In this document: positions 8,599-17,132 of the stretch, one piece after another | Numbering within the stretch: position 1 is the first letter of the stretch | Layout of the letters: the number at the start of each line of letters is the position of its first letter | DNA from: Nitrospira japonica | Lineage (GTDB): Bacteria > Nitrospirota > Thermodesulfovibrionia > UBA6902 | Direction of reading: 5' to 3' | Length of the DNA stretch: 64,000 nucleotides | Assembly: GCA_020723105.1 (NCBI GenBank) | Contig: DYJL01000002.1 | Span: 183,121-247,120 of the forward strand | Translations under genes and position numbers: made by a program | Notes under the pieces: generated by a model | Told to the model about the DNA's origin: nothing | Database searches by the model: none | Seen by the model: only the letters and a program-made list of their open reading frames with translations

Positions 8599-9186
8599 AT
8601 GGATTTCAACAAGCTTTTTCAACTAATAGTAGCAGCTTCATTAATCAATAATTTTGTCTTCACAAGGTTCCTTGGGCTTTGCATTTTCTTCGGCGTCTCA
8701 AAAAAGATGGAAACTGCTGTTGGCATGAGTATTACTTTTACCGCTGTTATGGTTATAAGCGCTGCTTTAAGCTGGGTGGTTTTTGAATATATAATGCTGC
8801 CGCTTGATATATCTTTTTTAAAGATAATTGTATTTATTGGGATTATTGCGGCCTTTGTTCAATCTGCTGATACGATTATGAAAAAGATGAGTCCTTCATT
8901 ATATTACAAACTCGGCATCTACCTCGCATTGATTACCACAAACTGTATAATCCTTGCCGTTCCTCTGATAAATTCTGGCGAAGGGTATACGTTTTTAGAA
9001 AGCATGGCGTTTGGTGTTGGTTCGGGACTCGGATTTGCACTTGCACTCATTATAATGGCAAGTATCCGTGAGAAACTGGAGCTTGCTGACATACCAGCTC
9101 CATTCAGAGGATTGCCGATATCATTTATTATAGCCGGACTTATTGCGCTGGCATTTACAGGATTTTCCGGGTTGATAACACTTTAA
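8599..9186 (+). CDS. rnfA: Rnf complex membrane subunit RnfA
   Basis: Integral membrane subunit, 195 residues and about six helices, homologous to NqrE/RsxA. Both conserved cluster cysteines are present: Cys28 in FLGLCIFFGVSKKME and Cys116 in LITTNCIIL, unlike its partner RnfE. The ATG of MDFNKLF is preceded by CAGGAG at a good distance. The frame is open further upstream, but only through the palindromic repeat, so the longer start is rejected. Confidence 0.94.
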   Translation: MDFNKLFQLIVAASLINNFVFTRFLGLCIFFGVSKKMETAVGMSITFTAVMVISAALSWVVFEYIMLPLDISFLKIIVFIGIIAAFVQSADTIMKKMSPSLYYKLGIYLALITTNCIILAVPLINSGEGYTFLESMAFGVGSGLGFALALIIMASIREKLELADIPAPFRGLPISFIIAGLIALAFTGFSGLITL

Positions 9187-9190
9187 AAAA

Positions 9191-9370
9191 GCATAAGAGT
9201 GCAATAGTACAGAAAGTCTAAGAGAATTTTAATATACAAATATAGACATTGATAAAGGAAGACAAATGCTTGACTACTTAATAAATAAAAGACCAAACCT
9301 TTTGACTTCTGCACTTTTGCTCTTTTGCACTTTTTTTCTTCTGCTATTCTGCTCTTCTGTTCTTTATGCC
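9191..9370. repeat. Octanucleotide arrays in inverted orientation spanning the rnfB start
   Basis: From 9307 the sequence runs in 8-base units: TTCTGCAC, TTTTGCTC, TTTTGCAC, TTTTTTTC, TTCTGCTA, TTCTGCTC, TTCTGTTC, ending TTTATGCC. About 90 bp upstream (9191-9214) three units of the same type occur in the opposite orientation (GCATAAGA, GTGCAATA, GTACAGAA). The pair forms a long imperfect inverted repeat whose loop contains the first candidate rnfB ATG. This looks like an intergenic repeat element lying between rnfA and rnfB. Confidence 0.65.
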
Positions 9371-10480
9371 GGGGTTGGCGCCGGAGTTGAGGCAAAGGAG
9401 TCGGTGAATCTTATTGAAGTATTAAAGTTTACTGCAATATTCCTGGCGGGATTGAGCGCTGTCTTTGGAATTGGTCTGGCTTTTGCTGCCAAAAAATTTG
9501 CTGTGCAGGAGGATCCGCGCATTGACCAGGTCTCTGAGGTTCTTGCTCACGCCCACTGTGGAGCATGTGGTTTTGCAGGTTGCAGGCAATATGCAGAAGC
9601 AGTTGTTTTAAGACCCGAGATTGCGCCAAATCTTTGTACCCCTGGAGGAAAGGCTTCTGCAGAGGCAGTTGCAAGAATTACAGGAAAGGTAATGGCTCAA
9701 CTTGAACCAAAGATTGCCAGGGTATTTTGCCAGGGAGGAATATCAAAGTCTATGCGCAGATTTAAATATGAAGGTATAGCAGACTGCAAGGCTGCAATAC
9801 TTGCAAGCGGAGGCGACAAGTCATGTATATACGGGTGTCTTGGTTATGGAACATGCTCACGTGCATGTCCCTTTGGCGCTATTATAATGAGTGATGATAA
9901 TCTGCCTGTAATAAATCCGTCGAAATGCACAGCCTGCGGAAAATGCGCCCAGGCCTGTCCTGTAAAAGTCATAGAAATACTGCCAATGGCAAAGGAAGTC
10001 CTGGTGAGGTGCCATTCAAAGGACAAAGGGCCTGTCACAAGAAAAAACTGTCAGATAGGATGTATTGCTTGTGGAATTTGTGTAAAGGTGTGTCCTTATA
10101 ATGCCCCTTCAATTACCAGCAATCTTTCAAGAATTGATCTTGATAAGTGCAAAGTTTGCAGTCTTTGCGTAACAAAGTGCCCTACCAAGGCCATCATGGA
10201 TTATATTCCCAGGAGATCGAAGGCCTTTATCTCAGAAAAATGCATTGGTTGCCATATGTGTGCAAAGGTATGCCCTGTCAATGCACCTGCAGGCGAGCTC
10301 AAAAAACGCCATATAATCAATCAGGACCAATGCATCGGATGCGGCATCTGTACATCAAAATGCCCTGTTGTAGCCATTTCGGGCACATTTAACTACAACG
10401 AGGTACTGCAGGCGTATGAGGAAAAAAAGGCTGCGCGGGAAAAGGCCAAAGCCGAACAGCAGCCCACAGCAAACGCATAG
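9266..10480 (+). CDS. rnfB: Rnf complex ferredoxin-type subunit RnfB, poly-cluster form
   Basis: Entry point for electrons from ferredoxin. The conserved protein has a membrane anchor (LKFTAIFLAGLSAVFGIGLA), then KFAVQEDPR, a four-Cys Fe-S domain (HCGACGFAGCRQYAEAV), and six further cysteine clusters with CxxCxxC...CP spacing: GCLGYGTCSRACP, CTACGKCAQACP, CIACGICVKVCP, CKVCSLCVTKCP, CIGCHMCAKVCP and CIGCGICTSKCP. This makes it an extended RnfB of the anaerobe type. The start is uncertain. ATG at 9266 has AAAGGAAG before it but adds a Leu/Phe/Cys-rich segment encoded by an octamer repeat. GTG at 9404, with AAAGGAG only 3 bases before it, gives the canonical N-terminus. Confidence 0.92.
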   Translation: MLDYLINKRPNLLTSALLLFCTFFLLLFCSSVLYAGVGAGVEAKESVNLIEVLKFTAIFLAGLSAVFGIGLAFAAKKFAVQEDPRIDQVSEVLAHAHCGACGFAGCRQYAEAVVLRPEIAPNLCTPGGKASAEAVARITGKVMAQLEPKIARVFCQGGISKSMRRFKYEGIADCKAAILASGGDKSCIYGCLGYGTCSRACPFGAIIMSDDNLPVINPSKCTACGKCAQACPVKVIEILPMAKEVLVRCHSKDKGPVTRKNCQIGCIACGICVKVCPYNAPSITSNLSRIDLDKCKVCSLCVTKCPTKAIMDYIPRRSKAFISEKCIGCHMCAKVCPVNAPAGELKKRHIINQDQCIGCGICTSKCPVVAISGTFNYNEVLQAYEEKKAAREKAKAEQQPTANA

Positions 10481-10578
10481 ATCTTCCGTTTTATAGTGAG
10501 TGCTCCTCCGAGGTATACTATTTACTGTGATTCAGCTTACATCGAAATCTTTTTGTCAGCGTGTTAGAATAAAATCAA

Positions 10579-11121
10579 ATGTCAAACAGGAAAGTCAAAC
10601 AGAAATATTTTGGTTCTAAAGAGATACGCATCTCGATAGCTCTGATAATTCTTTGGTCCCTTCTTGCCACTGCTTTTTTCACGTTTGTTGCAAAAGAAAT
10701 AGGCGAAAGGGCTGGTTATGGCACCTTGCTGTTTGCACTTGTAATGCTGGGATATGTTGCTGTAGTTGTTATACTGACCTTGCATTTTTCACATCGCTTG
10801 GTGGGCCCTTTCCAGAGATTAAAAACAGAAATGAGATTGATAATGGCTGGGGAATATCACCGGAGACTAAGTGTCAGAAATAACGATGACGTGTATATCA
10901 AGTCGTTTATAATTGAAACCAATAAGATGTTGCATGAACTTGAGAAACTTCACCATTGCAAAAAAGATATTGTAGATCATATTGATTCTGAATTGTCAAA
11001 AATAATTTCTCTTATTGGGGAAGGGGAAGTCTCAAAGGAAAAAACTAAAGACCTTCTTCTGTCATTTCATGGAAAGATAAAGGCTCTGGAACAGAAGCAT
11101 TTTGAAAAGACTGCACGTTAG
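10579..11121 (+). CDS. Two-helix membrane protein with HAMP domain, no output domain
   Basis: A 180-residue protein with transmembrane helices at about 18-38 and 48-70, almost no periplasmic loop between them, then a HAMP-like segment (RLVGPFQRLKTEMRLIMAG) and a helical, probably coiled-coil tail to the C-terminus. No kinase, methyl-accepting or cyclase domain follows. It lies 98 bp after rnfB and may be a signalling stub or a membrane scaffold for the complex. Two similar proteins occur at 61.7 and 63.1 kb beside T2SS and cytochrome genes. Specific function unknown. Confidence 0.75.
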   Translation: MSNRKVKQKYFGSKEIRISIALIILWSLLATAFFTFVAKEIGERAGYGTLLFALVMLGYVAVVVILTLHFSHRLVGPFQRLKTEMRLIMAGEYHRRLSVRNNDDVYIKSFIIETNKMLHELEKLHHCKKDIVDHIDSELSKIISLIGEGEVSKEKTKDLLLSFHGKIKALEQKHFEKTAR

Positions 11122-11172
11122 TATTCACTGTTATAACTACGGGTAATCAAGGGGATAAGTCTGAAGCAGCGG

Positions 11173-13410
11173 TTAGTGGGAGATTTCCATGGGATAAAAT
11201 CTGTTGGTTATGGTACCGTCGCCTAATTGGCCAAAGCCATTATAACCCCAGGCCCATAAAGTGCCATCTGCCTTGAGGGCCATTGTGCTATGTCCCCCTG
11301 TAAAAATCACGACCCAGTTATTTTCCGTTCCAACCTGTCCCGGAACAGTGGCGCAAGGAGTGGTTCCGCACAGTTCTGACGTATCCCGACCCAGTTGGCC
11401 ATCTTCATTTCCACCCCATGACCAGAGCGTACCGTTTGACTTCAGAGCAACAGTATAACTTCCACTTCCCTGGGCAATGGCTTTCCAGTCATTATCAGTT
11501 CCTATCTGTGTGGGAACATATCTATCAGTTGTTGACTGGTCTCCTATCTGGCCATTATGGTTTTTCCCCCAGGCCCATAACGTACCATTTGATTTCAAGG
11601 CTACGGTATGGCGGAAACCAGCAACAACATAGACCCAGTTTCTGTCTGATCCTATTTTAGTAGGATACTTTCTGGTAATTGTCGTGCCATCACCCAATTG
11701 ACCATGATAATTATAACCCCAGGCCCATAACGTGCCATCTGCTTTAAGGGCTACTGTATGGTCATGTCCAGTGGCCACGATAGTATAATAGCTGCCGCTG
11801 ATCTTTTTGGGAGAATATACTTTACTCGGGGTTGAGGAACCTAATTGACCAGAACTATTTTCTCCCCATCCCCATAATGTTCCATCTGATTTAAGGGCTA
11901 CTGTCTGATGGCTGCCAGTGGCAACAGAAACCCAATTGTAATTAGCCCCTATCATTACCGGAGTGGTTTTCTCTACCGATGTTCCATCTCCTACCTGACC
12001 CTCTGCATTTCGCCCCCAGGCCCATAAAGAACCATCTGTTTTTAAGGCAACTGTGTGATGTCCTCCACCACCCTCTTCGACCGACCGCCAATTATTATCT
12101 GATGAAACCTGTCCATATGTAGTCAAACATGGATAACTTCCACACATGTCTGTTGCAGTGCGTCCTAACTGGCTTTCCTCATTACTTCCTGAAGCCCATA
12201 ATGTACCGTCTAATTTCACGACTACGGTATGAAAGCTCCCTATAGAAACGTTGCCCCAATTGTTATCCGTCCAGATTTCCACAGGTGCCAACCTGTCTGT
12301 TGAGGAGCCGTCACCTAATTGTCCAAAGCCATTATATCCCCAAGACCATAGGGTCCCTCCTAATGTTAGAGATATTGTATGATTGAGGCCAGCGGCAAAT
12401 GTAATCCATTTGTTATCTGTGCCAATTTTTCCGGAAGATAATTTATCTGTTGTAGTTCCATCCCCTAATTGTCCAAAGCCGTTATATCCCCACGACCATA
12501 GAGTACCATTTGCTCGTGAGGCAATCGTATGATTACCACCTGCGGAAATGGCAACCCAGCCATTACTTGTCCCTATCTGAGCTGGAGATAATTTATTTAT
12601 AGTTGAACTGTTACCTAACTGTCCGGAACTGTTATTCCCCCAGGCCCAGAGGGTACCATTTGCTCTTAATGCGACTGTATGGTTACCTCCAGCGGAAATG
12701 GCAACCCATGTGCTATTTGAACCTATCTGGACAGGAGATAGCTTGTTTGTTGTAGAACCGTTGCCTAACTGTCCGGAGCTATTTCCCCCCCAGGCCCAAA
12801 GAGTGCCATTTGCTCTTAAGGCGATCGTATGATTACCTCCAGCGGAAATGGCAACCCAGCCATTACTTGTCCCTATCTGAGCTGGAGATAATTTATTTAT
12901 AGTTGAACTGTTACCTAACTGTCCGGAACTGTTATTCCCCCAGGCCCATAATGTGCCATTTGATTTTAAGGCAATCGTATGATTACCCCCTGCGGAAATA
13001 GCAACCCAGGTATTGTCAGTGCCTATCTGGGTTGGAGATAATCTGTCTGTTGTAGTTTCATCACCCAGTTGTCCAGAGCTATTATTTCCCCAGGCCCAGA
13101 GAGTACCATCTGATTTTAAGGCAATTGTATGATTGGTTCCTGCAGAAATGGAGATCCAGGTATTATCCGTGCCTATCCGGGTCGGAGATAATATGTCTGT
13201 TGTAGTTCCATCCCCTAATTGTCCAAAGCCATTATTCCCCCAGGCCCATAACGTACCATCTGATTTTAAGGCTATACTATACGAAGATCCTGCAGCAATC
13301 TTTGGGGTTATTGCGTTTGATGCACTTGATAGGGCTGCCAGAAAAGACAGGGCGAATAGGACTATGAAGAAACTTTTTTTACTTGATAAAAGAGGAAAAC
13401 GATTTCTCAT
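11173..13410 (-). CDS. Secreted 14-repeat RCC1-like beta-propeller protein
   Basis: A signal peptide (about residues 1-33, ending SSASNA) is followed by fourteen RCC1 repeats of about 50 residues, each with a core such as ALKSDGTLWAWG followed by GQLGDG. Fourteen repeats suit two seven-bladed propellers. Repeats 8 and 13 carry a short insertion with two cysteines (DMCGSYPC and ELCGTTPC) that could form disulfides outside the cytoplasm. Blades 3-5 are nearly identical at DNA level. There is no membrane anchor or sorting motif; it could be a T2SS substrate, since gspD and gspCMLK lie a few kb away (inference). Ligand unknown. Confidence 0.85.
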   Translation of the reverse strand: MRNRFPLLSSKKSFFIVLFALSFLAALSSASNAITPKIAAGSSYSIALKSDGTLWAWGNNGFGQLGDGTTTDILSPTRIGTDNTWISISAGTNHTIALKSDGTLWAWGNNSSGQLGDETTTDRLSPTQIGTDNTWVAISAGGNHTIALKSNGTLWAWGNNSSGQLGNSSTINKLSPAQIGTSNGWVAISAGGNHTIALRANGTLWAWGGNSSGQLGNGSTTNKLSPVQIGSNSTWVAISAGGNHTVALRANGTLWAWGNNSSGQLGNSSTINKLSPAQIGTSNGWVAISAGGNHTIASRANGTLWSWGYNGFGQLGDGTTTDKLSSGKIGTDNKWITFAAGLNHTISLTLGGTLWSWGYNGFGQLGDGSSTDRLAPVEIWTDNNWGNVSIGSFHTVVVKLDGTLWASGSNEESQLGRTATDMCGSYPCLTTYGQVSSDNNWRSVEEGGGGHHTVALKTDGSLWAWGRNAEGQVGDGTSVEKTTPVMIGANYNWVSVATGSHQTVALKSDGTLWGWGENSSGQLGSSTPSKVYSPKKISGSYYTIVATGHDHTVALKADGTLWAWGYNYHGQLGDGTTITRKYPTKIGSDRNWVYVVAGFRHTVALKSNGTLWAWGKNHNGQIGDQSTTDRYVPTQIGTDNDWKAIAQGSGSYTVALKSNGTLWSWGGNEDGQLGRDTSELCGTTPCATVPGQVGTENNWVVIFTGGHSTMALKADGTLWAWGYNGFGQLGDGTITNRFYPMEISH
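12542..12948. repeat. Exact 107-bp duplication inside the RCC1 gene
   Basis: Bases 12542-12648 reappear unchanged at 12842-12948, exactly 300 bp away, which equals two RCC1 blades. The intervening blade is clearly related but less similar. This indicates a recent two-blade duplication or gene conversion within the propeller. Confidence 0.85.
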
Positions 13411-13586
13411 ATCTGATAGCTTAAGTATTAATCCGGTAATACTATTCTACGTTTTATAGTAATTGAGAAATAAAGCAAATTTAATACCAAAATATAACCT
13501 ATTGAAATTAAATAACATTAATTGGAGAGATGCAATGTAAATGTAAAATAAACCGACATGTATGTAAGTGAATCAGGTAGTTTTAT

Positions 13587-15302
13587 CTATCTAATATATG
13601 CTTCGGTAACGTATCTGCGCATCATTCTGTGACTGTTGAAATAGTAAGCGTTTTTACCAATGGCGTTTTGCATCATCCTTACCCAGGTTTTCCGGTCGTT
13701 ATAATATATTGGGATTATTACATCTCCGAGCTTATTATAGAGATCGTCAGCATCTATCTTGTTCATATTATTATCCGGTCTTATTTCAGTCGGGGCAGGG
13801 CCTATGGACCAGCCTGTAAAGCCCTCTATATGTCCCTCAATCCACCAGCCGTCAAGAACGCTGAAGTTCATCACACCGTTGTGTGCAGCCTTCATGCCGC
13901 TGGTGCCTGATGCTTCAAGAGGTCTGAGGGGTGTATTCAGCCAAATGTCTACGCCTGATACAAGTTTCAATGCCACTTCCATATTATAATTTTGAATAAA
14001 GGCAATCCTAATTTTGCCTTTTAGCTGTTGTGCATAGGAAAATATTTTTTCAATTAATTGCTTCCCCACTGTATCTTTTGGATGGGCCTTTCCTGCATAA
14101 ACAATCTGAATTTTGCCTGTTCCTATTTTTTCAAGCCGTTTAAGGTCAGTAAACAGGAGGTCAGCCCTTTTATAAGCAGTAGCCCTTCTGGCAAATCCTA
14201 TTGTCAGGGTGTCAGTATCCATATTGGCGTCTGTAATGGAATTGACGTAGTAGATGAGTTTTTGCTTTGCTTCCATATGGGCCCCCCAGAGCTCATCATC
14301 AGGAATGGCGCCTACTCTTACGAATATTTCAGGTTCATTAGCCCAGCCCGGTAGATATTTATCAAAGACCTTTTTCATGCTTTCACAGGTCCATGTATAT
14401 GAATGCACGCCGTTTGTTATTGCGTTGATTATATAACCAGGGAACATGGACTTTGATACCTCACCATGTTTTTTTGCCACGCCATTAACATAATCGCTTA
14501 AATTAAATCCGAGAAGCGTCATATTAATATTATTTTCTCCAGCCAGCTTTTTAAGAATTTTTTCAGGGAAATAATCGCCAAGTATTCTGTTATACAGGTC
14601 ATATGAAAACTTGTCATGCCCTGCCTCAACAGGCGTGTGCGTTGTAAATACGCATAGGTCTTTGACGGCTTCGGTATCCCATATTTGCGATTCATCCCAG
14701 ACCGATTCTATATCTTTTTTAAACGTATGAAGAAGTTCAAGTGTCAGAAAAGCGGCATGGCCTTCATTCATATGATATTTCTTTATCTTAAATCCCAGTT
14801 TCCTGAGCATTCTGACACCGCCTATACCGAGGATCACTTCCTGCTTCAGCCTGTAAGCGTCGTCGCCTCCATAGAGGTGGTCTGTCAAGGTTCGGTCCTC
14901 TGGATTATTTTCAGGTAAATCGGTGTCAAGATATATAACCGGTACGCTGCTTCCATCTCTTGGACTCTCAACAAAATAAACCCAGGACTGAATAAAGACA
15001 GGCCTGCCATCCAGTGTAATAGAGACCTTTACGTCCGTTTTTTTAAGTTGTTTGGAAGGGTCCCATACAGCGGGATGCTCTATCTGATGACCCTGATTAT
15101 CAATTTCCTGACGAAAATATCCTTTACGGCTGATAAGTGTTACTGGTACAAAAGGAAGGTTCAAGTCAGCAGCGGACTTTACCGTATCTCCTGCAAGCAC
15201 CCCCAGTCCCCCGGAATAAGTTGGGATATCATCTTTCAGGCCAATCTCCATTGAAAAATATGCGATCTTGGATTCCGTGATATGTTTATCTAAAATTGAC
15301 AT
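13587..15302 (-). CDS. glgP: Alpha-glucan (glycogen) phosphorylase
   Basis: Pyridoxal-phosphate enzyme releasing glucose 1-phosphate from alpha-1,4-glucans. The N-terminus has the phosphorylase signature FSMEIGL...TYSGGLGVLAGD, and the PLP-lysine segment ASGTSGMKAAHNG lies at about residues 462-475. At 571 residues it is the compact bacterial/archaeal form lacking the N-terminal regulatory part of E. coli GlgP. It sits alone on the minus strand with a TATAAT about 10 bases before the ATG, so the transcript may be nearly leaderless. No other glycogen gene is in the window. Confidence 0.93.
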   Translation of the reverse strand: MSILDKHITESKIAYFSMEIGLKDDIPTYSGGLGVLAGDTVKSAADLNLPFVPVTLISRKGYFRQEIDNQGHQIEHPAVWDPSKQLKKTDVKVSITLDGRPVFIQSWVYFVESPRDGSSVPVIYLDTDLPENNPEDRTLTDHLYGGDDAYRLKQEVILGIGGVRMLRKLGFKIKKYHMNEGHAAFLTLELLHTFKKDIESVWDESQIWDTEAVKDLCVFTTHTPVEAGHDKFSYDLYNRILGDYFPEKILKKLAGENNINMTLLGFNLSDYVNGVAKKHGEVSKSMFPGYIINAITNGVHSYTWTCESMKKVFDKYLPGWANEPEIFVRVGAIPDDELWGAHMEAKQKLIYYVNSITDANMDTDTLTIGFARRATAYKRADLLFTDLKRLEKIGTGKIQIVYAGKAHPKDTVGKQLIEKIFSYAQQLKGKIRIAFIQNYNMEVALKLVSGVDIWLNTPLRPLEASGTSGMKAAHNGVMNFSVLDGWWIEGHIEGFTGWSIGPAPTEIRPDNNMNKIDADDLYNKLGDVIIPIYYNDRKTWVRMMQNAIGKNAYYFNSHRMMRRYVTEAYIR

Positions 15303-15468
15303 AGCGACGTATTATATCAGATTTATAATTTAGAATTAATGCGACTAATTCTTTCCTGCTCCTATCTATCTAAACTAAGCGTGTCTGATATTATTTCGGT
15401 ATAATTTCACGCTCTCTTTAATTATTAAAATATAATTTCATATGCTAAAATACTCCAGTGAACCAATT

Positions 15469-15652
15469 ATATAGCCTTGCATAATTAAAGCGTCATTGCG
15501 AGGAGCGAGACCCCTCACCCTGTCATTGCGAGCGAAGCAATCTCAGGGATTCGGGGCAGGCTCCGCAATCTCTGTTGCTTAAGTGTAAAAGCGAGATTGC
15601 CACGCCCTTCGGGCTCGCAATGACATGTAGCGATCTTTATGCAAGGATATAT
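15469..15652. repeat. Composite palindromic repeat upstream of proA
   Basis: The outer ends are inverted copies (ATATAGCCTTGCATAA and, complementary, TTATGCAAGGATATAT). Inside are further inverted pieces: GTCATTGCGAG near 15493 and 15522, with the complement CTCGCAATGAC near 15614. This is the 'GTCATTGCGAG' family of non-coding palindromes common in environmental Nitrospirota and deltaproteobacterial genomes (from general knowledge). It fills the middle of the 430-bp glgP-proA gap. The rest of that gap is AT-rich and I see no gene or riboswitch in it. Confidence 0.7.
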
Positions 15653-15733
15653 AGTAATAAGTAATTATGGAAAATTAATTTCTTGATTGTTCATTACTCA
15701 ATATTTATTGTTAATTAATAACCGGAGGTCTTT

Positions 15734-16990
15734 ATGGATATAAAATCATTTGTTCTGCAAAAGGCCAGGGAAGCCAGATTGGGTGCTCGTGCTATCGCAA
15801 AGGTTTCGTCAGAACATAAAAACAATACCTTAATAAAAATGGCTGAGGCGCTGAGAAAGAGAACTCAGGAACTTCAGAGGGAAAACAACAAAGATGTTTT
15901 CGCAGCCAGAAAGAAAGGTTTGTCCAAAGCCATGATTGACAGGCTTACACTGACCAAACAAAGAATAGAAGACATGGCAAAAGGGCTTATTGAAGTCTCA
16001 TCTTTGCCGGATCCTGTTGGAGAAATTACAAAGATGTGGAAAAGGCCTAATGGCATGATGGTCGGCAAAATGCGTGTGCCTATAGGCGTTATCGGGATAA
16101 TTTATGAATCAAGGCCGAATGTAACGGCTGATGCAACGGCTTTATGTCTTAAGTCAGGCAATGCCGTAATTCTTCGGGGCGGTTCGGAGGCGATTAATTC
16201 AAACCGGGCCATAGTAAATATTTTAAGAAATGTTGCAAAGACAGAAGGCCTCCACGAGGGCGTTGTGACTTTCATTGATATTCCGGAAAGAGAAGCCGTA
16301 CTGGAGATGTTGAAGCTTGAAGGGACAATTGACTTGATTATTCCAAGAGGCGGTGAAGGTCTCATCAGGGCGGTTACTGAAAATTCCAGGATTCCGGTGC
16401 TGAAGCATTACAAGGGCGTGTGTCATGTGTTTGTGGATCGTGATGCAGATTTCCGGATGGCCGAAGAAATATGCTTTAATGCAAAGGTGCAGCGTCCAGG
16501 CACATGCAATGCAATGGAGACAATGCTTGTTGATGCCAAGATTGCAGGAAAGTTTCTCCCTTCAATGATTAAACGCTTTAAAGCTGCCGGGGTCTTGCTG
16601 AAAGGATGCCAGATGACAAGGAAGCTTGATAAGTCTCTTGAAGCAGCTAAAGAAGAAGATTTCTATGCTGAATATCTTGATAAAATTCTAAACATAAAAA
16701 TAGTAAAAGATATCGAGGAGGCGATGGATCATATTGCAAAATATAGTTCTGCGCACTCTGACGCTATTGTCACCAAAGACCATGAAAGGGCGATGAGATT
16801 TTTGCGGGAGGTGGATTCCTCTGCTGTATTTATAAATGCCTCAACAAGGTTGAACGATGGATTTCAATTTGGGCTCGGCGCTGAAATGGGCATCTCAACG
16901 GACAAGATACATGCGCGGGGGCCTATGGGGATTGAAGAGCTTACGTGCACAAAGTTCATTGTCTTTGGCAGCGGGCAATTGAGAACGTGA
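15734..16990 (+). CDS. proA: Gamma-glutamyl phosphate reductase
   Basis: Second enzyme of proline biosynthesis, reducing gamma-glutamyl phosphate to glutamate semialdehyde with NADPH. It has the aldehyde-dehydrogenase fold; the catalytic cysteine is Cys258 in [10 protein letters not shown], and the conserved C-terminal segment [12 protein letters not shown]...[10 protein letters not shown] is present. Length (418) is standard. A CCGGAGG ribosome binding site precedes the ATG. proB is not in the window. The gene appears to be a single transcription unit between a repeat element and gspD. Confidence 0.96.
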   Translation: MDIKSFVLQKAREARLGARAIAKVSSEHKNNTLIKMAEALRKRTQELQRENNKDVFAARKKGLSKAMIDRLTLTKQRIEDMAKGLIEVSSLPDPVGEITKMWKRPNGMMVGKMRVPIGVIGIIYESRPNVTADATALCLKSGNAVILRGGSEAINSNRAIVNILRNVAKTEGLHEGVVTFIDIPEREAVLEMLKLEGTIDLIIPRGGEGLIRAVTENSRIPVLKHYKGVCHVFVDRDADFRMAEEICFNAKVQRPGTCNAMETMLVDAKIAGKFLPSMIKRFKAAGVLLKGCQMTRKLDKSLEAAKEEDFYAEYLDKILNIKIVKDIEEAMDHIAKYSSAHSDAIVTKDHERAMRFLREVDSSAVFINASTRLNDGFQFGLGAEMGISTDKIHARGPMGIEELTCTKFIVFGSGQLRT

Positions 16991-17132
16991 GTCTTTTGGA
17001 ATTACTTTAAAACGGCCATAAGTTTATATACTATGTTGGTGACTTTTCTGTTTGTTTTTGTTATATTCATCAAGTAGTTTTAATAGTTTTTAGGCTTGGA
17101 ATATTTTTAAGATTATCTGTTATGGAGGAGAT

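Noticed and set aside
11173..13410. Regular 150-bp repeats that might suggest a CRISPR array or satellite
   Set aside because: They are in-frame RCC1 blades of one coding sequence with a signal peptide; there are no short repeats with unique spacers.
15303..15733. Riboswitch or small RNA before proA
   Set aside because: The structure there is accounted for by palindromic repeat ends; no known riboswitch core was seen.
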